A stretch of DNA of 64,000 nucleotides from Adiantum capillus-veneris (Eukaryota; Streptophyta; Polypodiopsida; Polypodiales; Pteridaceae): assembly GCA_014529385.2 (NCBI GenBank), contig CM043944.1:74241384-74305383 (forward strand). Reading direction: 5' to 3'. The position numbers and the translations under genes were made by a program. Shown in pieces: positions 43,012 to 53,433 of this stretch. How positions within the stretch are numbered: position 1 is the first letter of the stretch; each line of letters starts with the position of its first letter. The notes beneath the pieces are model-generated. The model saw only the letters and a list, made by a program, of their open reading frames with translations, was not told the DNA's origin and made no database searches.

Positions 43012-44369
43012 GCACCGGAAGAAGAAGCGGTCAGCATGGCGAAGTGGCGCGTGTCGATGAAGCTATGTTATCTTCAAACCTTGGAAAATTCATGATAAAA
43101 GCCTTCATTTGCAGATATTAACCTTGGATTTTTGCTGATTTTTTGAAGTTCTTTACAAAGCTGAAGAGAGTATGGTAATACGGACATATATGTAGAGAGA
43201 AAGGAGAGCTCCTAGGGGTGTAGAAATGGAGGATGAAGGCTATGGAGGTGTGAGAGAAGTGGGAATGGTGAAGAGGGTGAATTAGGAAATGGGAGTTGTA
43301 GTTTTGGGAGTGGGAAGGAGAGGGAGGAGTGTGTAAGAGTGAGTAGGTGTTTGGAAGGGTGAGAGAAATAGGAAGAGTTTTTGGGTGTATGAGGTGGCAG
43401 TTTTGAAGTCGGCCATAAATTTCATGTAGAATCTCCCTTGACTTCAAAATTTTTGAAAAAAGTATGTAAAATACTTCATCTCAGGAGCTACGTTTTGTCT
43501 TTTGGAAGTATCCTCAAATTCGGATCATAAGAAGGTGCCAAAATTCGAGCAAAAAGCTGTCCCTAAAGCACCTAATAAAGCTTGAAGTGGGCCACTATTT
43601 GATTCTTTTTCCTTTGTAGTCTTCCAAGTGACCCCCCCATACATCAACCATGACCTAATACTGCCAAGGAGCTTGCACACATATATGGTATAGGATAAGT
43701 ATCAAATATAATATATACTTGTGGGGTAAGAAGATAGGCTAGCTAGTCATGAAAAATGGACACATGGGATGCATGGTGGAAAAATATATATATAATAATA
43801 GGAGAAAAATCATGAGGGAAGGGACCCTCAATTATTCTCTACTTTGAGTGATTTAAGGAATTTATTTGAAGATGAAATCTATTTACTTGTGAATATTTAA
43901 CTGGGAGGGATGGGAAAAAATCTGACGGAGCTGATAAGGTTATTGGTGAATTTTTACGATGAAGTCACATAAAGGTTTTTCAAGGCTTGTGTGAGTTGAG
44001 CTTAAGTGATAGAATGATAGTAAAATATGGATAAGGAATGACACGTGATGGAAGCTAGCATACTTAGGCCTGATAACGCACACCTAGGAATATATATTTA
44101 TATAAATACAAAAAAATCCTTTATATTTGGGTCCTTTATTTGATAGAAAATATTTACATGTAAAGAGGACCGTAATATTATAAATTTATTTCTTTGGTCT
44201 TCTATCCCAATGACTCGCCCAATGATTTGATATAAAAAAATATGATAAAAACCTAAACACACGCACACTATTTATAATGAAAAAGCGAGCCTAGTCACTG
44301 TGCTAGGGTGTTTTTGTGGGGTGAACTGGCTTCTTAAAATTATTTTATGAGAACCGAAAAACGGCTATC
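43012..44369. other. unassigned DNA
   Basis: 1.36 kb, AT-rich, without a convincing gene or motif. The minus-strand 43118-43447 frame is Ser/His/Pro-rich and looks like chance. The last five bases (CTATC, 44365-44369) are the left copy of a target duplication. Confidence 0.5.
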
Positions 44370-44857
44370 TGTTATAGAATTGATATTTAATTATCTATTG
44401 CCGCTGACACGTGGCAAGAGCATCAACAGATAATGGATTATACAGAAGGATGTTACATTTTATGTATATTTTATTATTCAAGTGCTCTTTGTGAGCTTTG
44501 GCCAATTATGTCCGGCCGGCCAGTTTGTACTCACTTTGACCATTCAAGAATCTATAAATTAAATACGTGCAAGAGGGAAATGGTCACTCTTGCACGGGGG
44601 GAGATTGCACCCAGTGTTTGCGTTGCTCTTCTCTCCTCTCCTCTCTTCTCTCTCGCCGTGCCGACGTAGAACTCTGCTCTAGGAGGTGGACCTGCACGTG
44701 CTATCTCTCTCTCTCTCCCGCTCTCTATCTCTCTCTGTTTGCATACGTCGTGGTTATGTGTTGTGCGAGTCGCAGGTACGTGGATTTAGTCGTTTATGTC
44801 TTGCTATGTGCTATTTTCGAGTATTTTGCAGGGCAGTCAGGCTTTCCGACTGTAGCA
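44370..44857 (+). repeat. LTR L1, inverted extra copy (488 bp)
   Basis: TGTTATAGAATTG to CCGACTGTAGCA, with a TATA box (TATAAAT, 44553-44559) and CT-rich stretches. It is closely similar to the reverse complements of L2 and L3. The frames seen on it (GCYILCIF, VCTHFDHSRIYKL) are LTR sequence, not genes. Confidence 0.92.
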
Positions 44858-44871
44858 GTGGTATCACAGCC
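44858..44871 (+). promoter_or_regulatory. primer-site stub joining L1 to L2
   Basis: GTGGTATCACAGCC: one base, then 13 bases matching the initiator-Met site except for one change. The next base is already the U5 end of L2. Confidence 0.8.
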
Positions 44872-45358
44872 TTCTATAGTCGGAAAGCTTGACTGCCCTG
44901 CAAAATACTCAAAAATAGCACATAGCAAGACATAAACGACTAAATCCACGTACCTGCCGACTCGCACAGCACATAACCACGACGTATGTAAACAAAGAGA
45001 GATAGAGAGCGGGAGAGAGAGAGATAGCACGTGCAGGCGCACCTCCTAGAGCGGAGTGCTACGTTGGCACGGCGAGAGAGAAGAGAGGAGAGGAGAGAAG
45101 AGCAACGCAAACACTGGGTGCAATCTCCCCCCGTGCAAGAGTGACCATTTCCCTCTTGCACCTATTTAATTTATAGATTCTTGAATGGTCAAAGTGAGTA
45201 CAAACTGGCTGGCCGGACATAATTGGCCAAAGCTCACAAAGAGCACTTGAATAATCAAATATACATAAAATGTAACATCCTTCTGCATAATCCATTATTT
45301 GTTGATGCTCTTGCCACGTGTCAGCGGCAATAGATACTAAAATATCAATTCTATAACA
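44872..45358 (-). repeat. LTR L2, 3' LTR of the non-coding element (487 bp)
   Basis: Reverse-oriented partner of L1. On the minus strand it starts TGTTATAG at 45358 and ends CCGACTATAGAA, where the expected terminal CA has changed. Outside its start is GGAGGGTA on the minus strand, a short polypurine tract. Confidence 0.92.
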
Positions 45359-47597
45359 TACCCTCCATTGGAAAACAACTGTCCTCAGTTGCGAAGATAA
45401 AAAACTGCAAACAATACTTGTCAAAAACAATGATTAGAAATTTGTATCAAATAGTAAAAGAAAATCCATAAAATTAGACACATTGGTTATGCCTGCCGTC
45501 ATCCACATACTACCTATTCTAGTGTCCCATACCACTAGAATAATCAGTATATGTCATATCCTGATGAATCAAGATATCATTGGTCACACTCATCAGAATC
45601 AATTCTCATAATGGCAAATCTATCACATAACACTGCCGTAATAATCACCAAATACCAAATCCCAATCCAATTCCAATTCCACAATGTAAGTCCAAATCCA
45701 AATCACTTTCATTATGTAACCAGGTAACAAAATCATACCAGTTGCAGTGGTGGCCAGCCACTATAGCATGATTTTGTGATCGGTGTTACCTCAACCAGCG
45801 AATCTACACCAATAAGGCATGCTTCCTAGATCGACGAATCTGCACTAATGCGGCCTATATCGGCAGATCTGCATTTACAATTGTGAATAGATCCGCAATT
45901 TGTCAGTGTGCTCCCTAAATTGGGCGGATCTGCACAGATAATTGGTGTTTCCTAAATCGGCGAATCTACACCAAGATGAGCATTTACACACTGCCTAAAT
46001 CGACGGATCTGTGTGTATGTGGCCAATGGACTAGACAGGCCATAAAAACATAAAAAATGTACTACCTGTTTCACATGACATTGGAGTAAGGTTGAGTAAC
46101 AGAGTACTTAAAAATTCTGGCTCGATATCCCAGAGCACCCTAGCTCATATGAGGAGTTGCATAGCTAATGAATAATCATGTCAATTAAAAATTTCATACA
46201 GTGCAAGTAGTAAGTTGTGACCGTAGTAGAGTTGGAGTATTCAGTTGACAAAACAACGCAGATTAGAAAAAGGAAAATGTGTGATGTACTGGAGGGACAT
46301 ACCTGGAGGATATTCTGCATCTGAAAATGTACGTACCTATGTGTGCGTGTATAGAAAGCTATAATTGAAAGAATGCCAATTTGGATTAAGGGGTCACACA
46401 AATTAGAATACTCGTACAAGATGGAGAGGGTTGGAACGGTGGTGTTTTGAACGGAGCAGAAGACACATCGAGAGGTTGTCGTAGTTGTAGACAAGAGAGT
46501 TAGCATACTTAACAAATGAAGTGCCAAAACCAGTATGTGTGCCCATCAAAGAGAATAACTTAACGTTGAAAAGCTTTATTAAAGACTACCATGGTCATAT
46601 TTGATCGAAATTTCATTCCAAATTTTTGGCTGAAGGTCAAGCACATATGTTGTGATATATCATAGACTCACTAGCACAAACAATGGGAACATGCCAAGGA
46701 CTAGAAAATTGTGTTCAATTTATGACTACTTTCACTAGGGCTTGTAAAAAAAAGAAGAAAATCTTGAATATTACAGCTAGAGTGTATTCAAAGCCAAAAC
46801 AAAACCACAACAACGTCAGAGTAATGAGATTTCATATTCGTTATATGTGCCTCTTATCTTTTCTAGTAAATCATTGTGGAGCTTCTCCATACTATCTTGG
46901 GTGGCACATTGAAATTATCCTCTTCCACCATGGCAGCTTGCAACTTACTTGGAAAATTAAATATCCCACACTTGTGAGAAAACCCGTAGAACATATCAAA
47001 TGTCAATAGGTGTGTGAGGATGCTCGAAAAATACCAGGATGTAGCGACTGTAGTGATGCAAGTTGAGGGATTTCTTTGGTTGGAGATGATGAAGGGAAAT
47101 CATTTAGGTATGTTAGTTAATATTGGTTGCCTTTGTCCACTTACAAGGTGTGTGTGTGTGTGTGTGTGAGGATGTCATTGCATGGTGCTCGTGATCTGGG
47201 TGACTTGGAAAGCGAAGAGACAGCGTAATAAGGACACACTCTATGTAGCGCTCTTATTGAACTTCAATTTTTCTAACTTGGAGAGCCGAATAAACGAGTC
47301 AAGTGTCCCTTGAGACGAGACATGAAAGGAAATGATTAAAAATAGTTAAAAAGTAAATATAAGTCTCATTGTAATCTGCAAAGAGATACCAAATGAAACA
47401 TGGTTTCATGCCTTATGGGGGGAAATCTACCAGAGATTTTTCCTACCTTTTCTTAGCAACAGATACACATGATTGACAAGAGGGCCTTTCAATGGTCAAA
47501 TTGCATTGATCGTAAACCTTCACGAGTATATTGGGTCTTGTACAAAGCTTGTGGACGTGTAGGTAAGAGAGAGGGTAGTTGGTTATGCATCATCAAC

Positions 47598-47640
<43 letters not shown>

Positions 47641-49783
47641 AATGAAATAAAATGGTATATTAACCATCTTTCACAGGCTTATGGGACCTCACTCCTACAA
47701 TCCCTATTGATCGTATACATTGTCTGTGTACAAATTAAAATGAAACAAAGTAAAATTAAAAATAAAAATAAAAATAAAATCATCGTCAATGCTGTGACGC
47801 CGTTTGAGAAAGTCTTGCAGCACGTGCTGTCGAGCTTCGTCAATGGCCGCCTTTGGTGGGAGAGCGCCAAAGAGAGAGAGTGTCTGATGGGGTGCCTCAA
47901 CGCATGAGCGAGAGCTGACGGGCTGCTGCAATTGACGAGCGGGAGATGGTTTTTGGGTTCGTAAAAGATTCACAATGTGCTGCTCAAGAGGGTGTGCTGC
48001 ATGTGTGACAAGCACACAGGGCGAAGTCGATCTGGGAAGGCGGGGGTAGCAGCAGCATGCAGAGGTACCTGCAGTATTATAAATTAGCTATGTCGGTAGA
48101 GTTATGAGGGCAATGAGCAAAGGCGGCAGCAGATGTAGAAAATTCCCGATGTCCATGTATACGAGGACCTGCTCAGGCCTGAGAAAGTATTGCATCGATC
48201 CCTGAAGAGCTTCGTCTAGGTCCGCCATTGCAGAGCTTTGTCAATAGCTGCCGCTGCAGGTGGTCGTGGGCCGAGGGGGAAGAGAGAGAGAGTGAGAGAG
48301 AGTTTGTATACCACCATAGAGAGGCAATGACTTGGCGAGAAAGTCAAGAGAGAATTTTAAAAAAAAAAAAACAACCCAACTGGGTGGTCTCCGTCTGCAT
48401 GCCATTGGATGCCCCACAATATTATAGCACAAAGATATTACTGCAGACCACGTCTCCTCTCGCATGCGTTTCGGCCGTTTACACTGATGATGTGTGTGCA
48501 CGTGTTCTGCAACGATGAGAGGCAGAGAGAAAAAGAGAGACGGCTCAAAAGCTGGCGTTCTGGTTGGTGGGGGTGAGATATTGTATGCATGGGTGGTTGG
48601 TTCCTGAGAGAGAGAGTGAGATATTAGCAGAGAGAAAATCATGCAATTTCTCAGCTGTCCGCTGAGCCTTGGGAGGCTGCGAGTACCTATGATTTGCAAG
48701 CGCTAGTTTTTGTGAGGGAGTGGATGGTTAGTGGGGCTGGGGTAGTTGAAGACAAAAAGAGAGAGAGACAGCATTCGATTGCGCTGTGTGTGGCTGTGAT
48801 AAGGTATACAGAGCGAGTTTGAGTTTCGTCTGCATGAAAAGTGGGTGAGTTGTAGGTTTCTTGATGGGGGTGCTGGGTGGTGGCGGCAACAGCAGCGACA
48901 TCTCTAGCATGTATGTGTCGGCGTGTAGGAGTGTGTAGGAATGGAAGCTTGGTGCTGCAGCTTGTCGTCGAGGCACCTTTTCTTTGCCGGATCACACTAG
49001 ATGACTTGTTGTGTGCTATACTATGCATGTGACAACAGTTTTCTTCATGAGATGACGTCCCCCATCTATGCCAGGCACTATTGGCTGCCTTCATTGCATC
49101 CGGGAATTGCCTGCATAGGCCGTCCACTAAAGCTCAACCCCCTATACCAATCCAACGAGCTGTGCGATCTATGAACTGCGCCATTTCTTTTTAAATTTAT
49201 TAATATATATATATATATATTTAACATATAGTAATTCTCTATGCATGGAACATGTCACCATTTACTCTCTGGGGTCCATCGAGATCCCCGCTAGAATTTT
49301 GATCCCTATAGGTTACCAACCATAATATGAAAACTCTCTATTCTACTCTCCGGACTTCTTACCAATGGTGAAATAACAACATCCAAACAAAATGGTTGAT
49401 TCTTCTTCTTCTTCTTCTTCTACAGCTTCTTTGTCGTCGTCGTCTACTAAACACATCCCCGATCATACGAAGAATTTCTCTTAATGAACTATGCACACTA
49501 GCTATGTCGATATTATTAGTAGTAATATGAAGAGTGCTAAACACTATATTGGCAATTTTCAAGCTTTTTTCTTAGTATTTAATATTAATGAAAAATTAAT
49601 GTACGATTAAGGTCTTCACATATTTTTCCACAACAAAGAGAGACAAAACGATAAAATTAAATGAAATGGAAAAGAATTTTGTAGTTGTACTTATCTCTCG
49701 TGCAGGATCAAAAAGATCTAAATTTACTCCAATGTCAAGTTGTAGGTCTTGCTGATTGTTTGTTACCAAGAGTGTAGCCTTGT
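45359..49783 (-). other. internal region of the non-coding LTR element
   Basis: 4.4 kb without gag, protease, polymerase or integrase motifs. Next to L2, the stretch 45361-45440 reads on the minus strand like the tail of a gypsy integrase (QLRTVVFQW before a purine tract). It holds a minisatellite (45790-46015), TG (47149-47168) and GA (47601-47634) microsatellites, a doubled GTCAATGGCCGCC-like stretch near 47850 and 48240, and TA (49201-49220) and TTC (49399-49420) runs. Frames on either strand are short and compositionally biased. Confidence 0.7.
45790..46015. repeat. minisatellite of about 40-bp units with a CGGCGGATCTGCAC core
   Basis: Six imperfect units, near 45797, 45835, 45865, 45915, 45955 and 45995, each close to CCTAAATCGGCGGATCTGCA. 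Spacing is 30-50 bp. Confidence 0.8.
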
Positions 49784-49795
49784 GCTCTGATACCA
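49784..49795 (-). promoter_or_regulatory. primer-binding site next to L3
   Basis: The minus strand reads TGGTATCAGAGCACAAGG, an exact match to the initiator-Met site in its first 12 bases, one base from the LTR. Confidence 0.88.
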
Positions 49796-49796
49796 C

Positions 49797-50290
49797 TGCT
49801 ACAATCGGAAACCTTGACTGCCCTGCAAAATACTCAAAAATAGCACATAGCAAGACATAAACGACTAAATCCACCTACCTGCCGACTCGCACAGCACATA
49901 ACCACGACCTATGCAAACAGAGAGAGATAGAGAGCGGGAGAGAGCAAGATAGCACGTGCACGCGCACCTCCTAGAGCGGAGTGCTACGTTGGCACGGCGA
50001 GAGAGAAGAGAGGAGAGGAGAGAAGAGCAACGCAAACACTGGGTGCAATCTCCCCCCCGTGCAAGAGTGGCCATTTCCCTCTTGCACGTATTTAATTTAT
50101 AGATTCTTGAATGGTCAAAGTGAGTACAAACTGGCCGGTTGGACATAATCGCTAGCCAAAGCTCACAAAGAGCACTTGTCGAATAATCAAATATACATAA
50201 AATGTAACATTCTTCTGCATAATCCATTATCTCTTGATGCTCTTGCCACGTGTCAATGGCAATAGATAATAAAATATCAATTCTATGACA
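49797..50290 (-). repeat. LTR L3, 5' LTR of the non-coding element (494 bp)
   Basis: The minus strand runs from TGTCATAG at 50290 to CCGATTGTAGCA at 49797, with the primer site outside the end. CTATC follows at 50291-50295. Confidence 0.92.
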
Positions 50291-50465
50291 CTATCAACGT
50301 AAAAGGGGCTAGGAAAAGATGACCATGACATGTGAGTCATGATTATGTTAGACCCTAGCATGTGAGCAAAATGATAGCAGAGATGATGATGATATTAATG
50401 ATGACAAAAACAACAATAAAAACAACAACAACAACAACAATAGAGATGAATGTGGGGATTATGCA

Positions 50466-50852
50466 AAAATGGCCGATGGACACAAATCATGATTGGATGG
50501 TGAAATTGTAAAACAACTCATCTAGTGTTGTGCAGCATGCCCAAGTGTGATAATGACAATATGTGATGTAAAAATTGATCAAAAATTCTTTGCACAAGAT
50601 AAATCTTTACATCATCTCATCCTGGGGCAGCCCTACATTGTAGGAGTTTGAATGGAAACAAAGGTAATGGATAATGGTTTAGCATGTGCTAGAATAAGAA
50701 GCAAAGATGAAAAGTGTGTTGCTCAATTTTCTACTGTTTGTATCAACCATGAAAGAAACAGAGACAATCTTTCAAAAGACCCTTTGCCAAATGTAAGTAA
50801 AGAGTTCCATGAGCACAAAGAGATGATGGATTTTGGGAGAGTGCCATTGTGA
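50466..50852 (+). pseudogene. gypsy A (copy 2) protease C-half
   Basis: Starts ATGGCCGATGGACACAAATC, paralleling 7495 onward. After two breaks the readable part is LILGQPYIVGV, METKVMDNGLACARIRSKDE and NHERNRDNLSKDPLP, stopping at TGA 50850-50852. Close to copy 1, so the two share a recent origin. Confidence 0.85.
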
Positions 50853-51563
50853 AGCGAGATTGCAATGGTACAAAATAGGGAGAGTTCTTGCCTGATCCAA
50901 GAATAAGAAAGGTCTTTTCTACAAATTCATAGTAGGTAACAAAACATGGATCATTATATTTTACAAAATTTTAGGACTTAAAGAGATATAAAAGGAAATA
51001 CGTACATAATGTGTTTGAGCAAGTTTCTTTTGTGGATACTATGGGTGAGCTTAATAAAATAATGGGATCTAGTTTGCATTGTGGTAGTGAGATTGTGGAA
51101 GTATGTACTATGAAGACGTATCAAGACATAGAAGCATTTGAAGAAGAAAAATGCCTAAAGAAAGTGATTGGACCCAAATGACTAAATACAAAAGTGTTAC
51201 AAAGAAGGTGAAACCAGTAGATTCACCCTTACCACCTAGCAATAGGGAAAAGATTGAATATGATTCTTTGCAACCAAGTTTGAGGAATCCTAAAAAGATT
51301 TGTCACACCTTCACAGAAGATTCTTTTCAAGAGTTGCAAATTAGCTGCCAGGAGTTTCCAACACACGAGAAAACAAAGTGAATTAAATAAATTCTTTGAA
51401 AGCATGGTAAGGCTTTTGAATTTGAGCCACATGAGATATGGGGTGTTGATCCTTCTATTGTAGCTCCTATGGTAATTTTTACAATACCTCATGCACCTTG
51501 AAATCTTTGTCCTATTATGGTTCCAAACGCTCATTTGCCAAAGTTAGTAGAGCTATTGAAGAC
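50853..51563 (+). pseudogene. gypsy A (copy 2) protease-polymerase linker
   Basis: A 700-bp linker, only the edges of which remain in copy 1. The readable piece 51151-51381 is Lys/Pro/Ser-rich (SVTKKVKPVDSPLPPSNREK) followed by FTEDSFQELQISCQEFPTHE. The function in the polyprotein is unknown to me; it precedes the reverse transcriptase palm. Confidence 0.65.
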
Positions 51564-52270
51564 AAGATCAAAATGTGGATTTGGAGCCTTCTTGTGCTCC
51601 ATACTCATATAGGTGGTTCATAGTCCCATTCTAGAAGATGGTGCCGTACGCTTCATCCAAGACATACAACCAATGAACATGAGAACAATTAAGAATGCAG
51701 GTACATGTCCATTTGTGGATGAGTTTGCAAAGGATATTTCAGGAAGAGCAATTTTCTCAATGACAGATCACTACTCAAGGTATGATCAATTTCAACTTGC
51801 AATTGAAAGAAAAAACTTGACAACCATGAGGACACCTTTAGGATTGTTAAGAATGTGTGATGAATGGGATGAATAAGATCTTATGTGGCTTTATTACTCA
51901 AAGCACAATGCCTTTCATTGATGATTTGCCTATCAAAGGATGTTAATAAGGTGAGAAAGATGAAGCTTTAGATTTGAGAGGGTGCCGCAAGTTTGTGGAA
52001 AATCACATAAATGATTGTGATAAAACATTTTCTAGGTCAGAGGAAGTGAATCTTACTTTTTCAGGGAAAAACTCTATGTTTGGTGTCAATGAAGTGCTCA
52101 TTGTGGGGCACATATGCGGGCCATATGATAGAAAACATTGTCCAACAAAGGTAGATGTCATCCACAGAATGAAAGAAACATGCACTAGAATCACTCAGGT
52201 TAGAAGTTTTTTGGGAGCTTGTGTCTTTTATGTTATTTGGATTCCACACTACACCCATGTAGTTGAATAT
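51564..52270 (+). pseudogene. gypsy A (copy 2) reverse transcriptase
   Basis: Motifs: RFIQDIQPMNMRTIKNAGT, SRYDQFQLAIERKNLTTMR, catalytic FIDDLPIKGC at about 51915, NSMFGVNEVLIVGHICGPYD. It lacks about 40 bp present in copy 1 (before NGMNK), and has a stop in the region after FIDD and others. Confidence 0.9.
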
Positions 52271-52497
52271 CTTTACCAATTGTTGAGAAAGAGTCAAAAG
52301 TTTAAATGGGATGAATCACATATAAAAGCAATGAGGAATGTAAATGAGTCACTACAATCAGCACCAACTTTGAGAAAGGTTAACTACAAATGTGGAAGGC
52401 CAGTCATTGTGACTATGGATACCAGTCCTACAGGAATTGGATGGTCAATATGACAAAATGATGATGAATGACAAAGGTATGCGATGAGATTTGGGGA
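52271..52497 (+). pseudogene. gypsy A (copy 2) RNase H start
   Basis: QLLRKSQKFKWDESHIKAM, LRKVNYKCGRPVIVTMDTSP and TGIGWSI, matching 8770-8985. Interrupted at 52498 by the E3 LTR. Confidence 0.88.
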
Positions 52498-52498
52498 T

Positions 52499-52523
52499 GT
52501 TAACTGAGTCAACGTCAGTTAAT
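52499..52523. repeat. inverted repeat at the tip of the E3 LTR
   Basis: GTTAACTGA and TCAGTTAA(T) flank the seven bases GTCAACG. In the 3' LTR (63867-63891) both nine-base arms are exact. Confidence 0.9.
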
Positions 52524-52805
52524 AGAAGCTGCTAAAGACCAAACATGTACGGATGCACATCGAGGATGAATACGAAGAAGCAGTAAAGATTGGAATTACA
52601 CATTTTTCACGTTTTTCCAAAATGGTCACGTATTGTAAGTTCCCGATTTATTTCAAGCCATTATAATATTTCTAATGTGTTACGGGCTCAATGGGAGTTC
52701 CAAGTTGTAAAGAATAGGTCACTTACTGTGCCTAGGTTGCAGATTCAATAAGTGGTGAGCCCTAAAGGCCTTGGGCGCCCGGACATTGCATATTTTTACC
52801 CTAGG

Positions 52806-52812
52806 TATATAA
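52806..52812 (+). promoter_or_regulatory. TATA box in E3 5' LTR
   Basis: AGGTATATAAGGC, the same core (AGGTATATAA) as in the E2 LTR at 30576-30585. Confidence 0.7.
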
Positions 52813-53416
52813 GGCAGTGTGTAAATGAAATTAAGGGTTCTCAAGTCATTTGTTGAGAGAACTCTTTGGTGAGAGATCTTGAGGTGTGTGGTTATGGATT
52901 CCTGAGCTTCTCCTTGCTCATGAGACTTGATTAACACTAATCAATGATTCATTCTCTCTCACTATGCCTCTCTCTTACTTCTTATGATTGCTATGATGCT
53001 TAGATTAACTAGATCTTAACTAATTAGTGGTTGATTCCCCTCTAATCTTGTGTGATTGCCCTATTTTTCTTGTGTGTGCATGTAGGTTTGATTGGAGTGT
53101 GGTGCTCGATAGATCTATGTGTGTGCTTGCGATTAGTGTGTTGCATGATAGGATTAGTGTTGTGTGCATATTGCAATTGTAGTGTGTGTGTTGGGTTGAT
53201 TAGAGGTGAAGAGAAGTGGGTATAGAGATTGACCTTCATTGTGGCTTAGCTCCTCCATAGGCTGAGAAGATCACCCCGTAGAGTTAACCATTTGTGTTGC
53301 CTTGATTAGCTCACTAACCGTGTGAGTGTTTCCATGCCCTAGCCGGGTAGCTCATCCCTCCGGATTGATAATTTTTTCGTCATTGGAGCTATTGCAATGA
53401 TGTGACCCCCAACGTT

Positions 53417-53433
53417 TGGCACCGTTGCCGGGA
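53417..53433 (+). promoter_or_regulatory. primer-binding site of E3, tRNA-Asp type
   Basis: TGGCACCGTTGCCGGGA differs from the tRNA-Asp-type site TGGCGCCGTTGCCGGGG at one internal base and the last one. It lies directly after the 5' LTR. Confidence 0.88.

Larger units (their letters stand above)
44370..50290 (-). mobile_element. non-coding LTR element with an extra inverted LTR, one insertion unit
   Basis: On the minus strand: 5' LTR L3 (50290-49797), primer site, 4.4-kb internal region without gag or polymerase, a G-rich tract, 3' LTR L2 (45358-44872). Beyond L2 comes a further LTR, L1 (44370-44857), in plus orientation with its own primer-site stub (44858-44871) pointing at L2. CTATC flanks the outer ends of L1 and L3, as a 5-bp target duplication would. 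It belongs with LARD-type non-autonomous elements. Confidence 0.8.
50291..52497 (+). mobile_element. second copy of gypsy A, internal fragment
   Basis: From about 50455 to 52497 it matches 7490-8985 of element A: protease C-half, linker, reverse transcriptase and the start of RNase H. It is interrupted at 52498 by the 5' LTR of E3, so the rest would lie beyond the window. 50291-50454 holds an AAC-rich stretch (50418-50441) and no gene. Confidence 0.9.
52498..53414 (+). repeat. 5' LTR of E3 (about 917 bp)
   Basis: Starts TGTTAACTGAGTCAACG, identical to the start of the 3' LTR at 63866. A TATA box (TATATAA) is at 52806-52812. The end is fixed only to 53411-53416 by the primer site that follows; the terminal dinucleotide may be a mutated CA. 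Confidence 0.9.

Noticed and set aside
43118-43447. 109-residue Ser/His/Pro-rich minus-strand frame
   Set aside because: No domain, low-complexity composition, and in sequence that otherwise looks non-coding.
44433-45430. Matching reading frames on both strands (GCYILCIF, VCTHFDHSRIYKL) and again at 49865-50227
   Set aside because: They are the same LTR sequence in three copies (L1, L2, L3) and do not extend into an internal coding region.
48228-49127. Several frames of about 80-150 residues on both strands
   Set aside because: Interrupted by microsatellite text, no conserved motif, inside a non-coding LTR element. I could not support a captured host gene.
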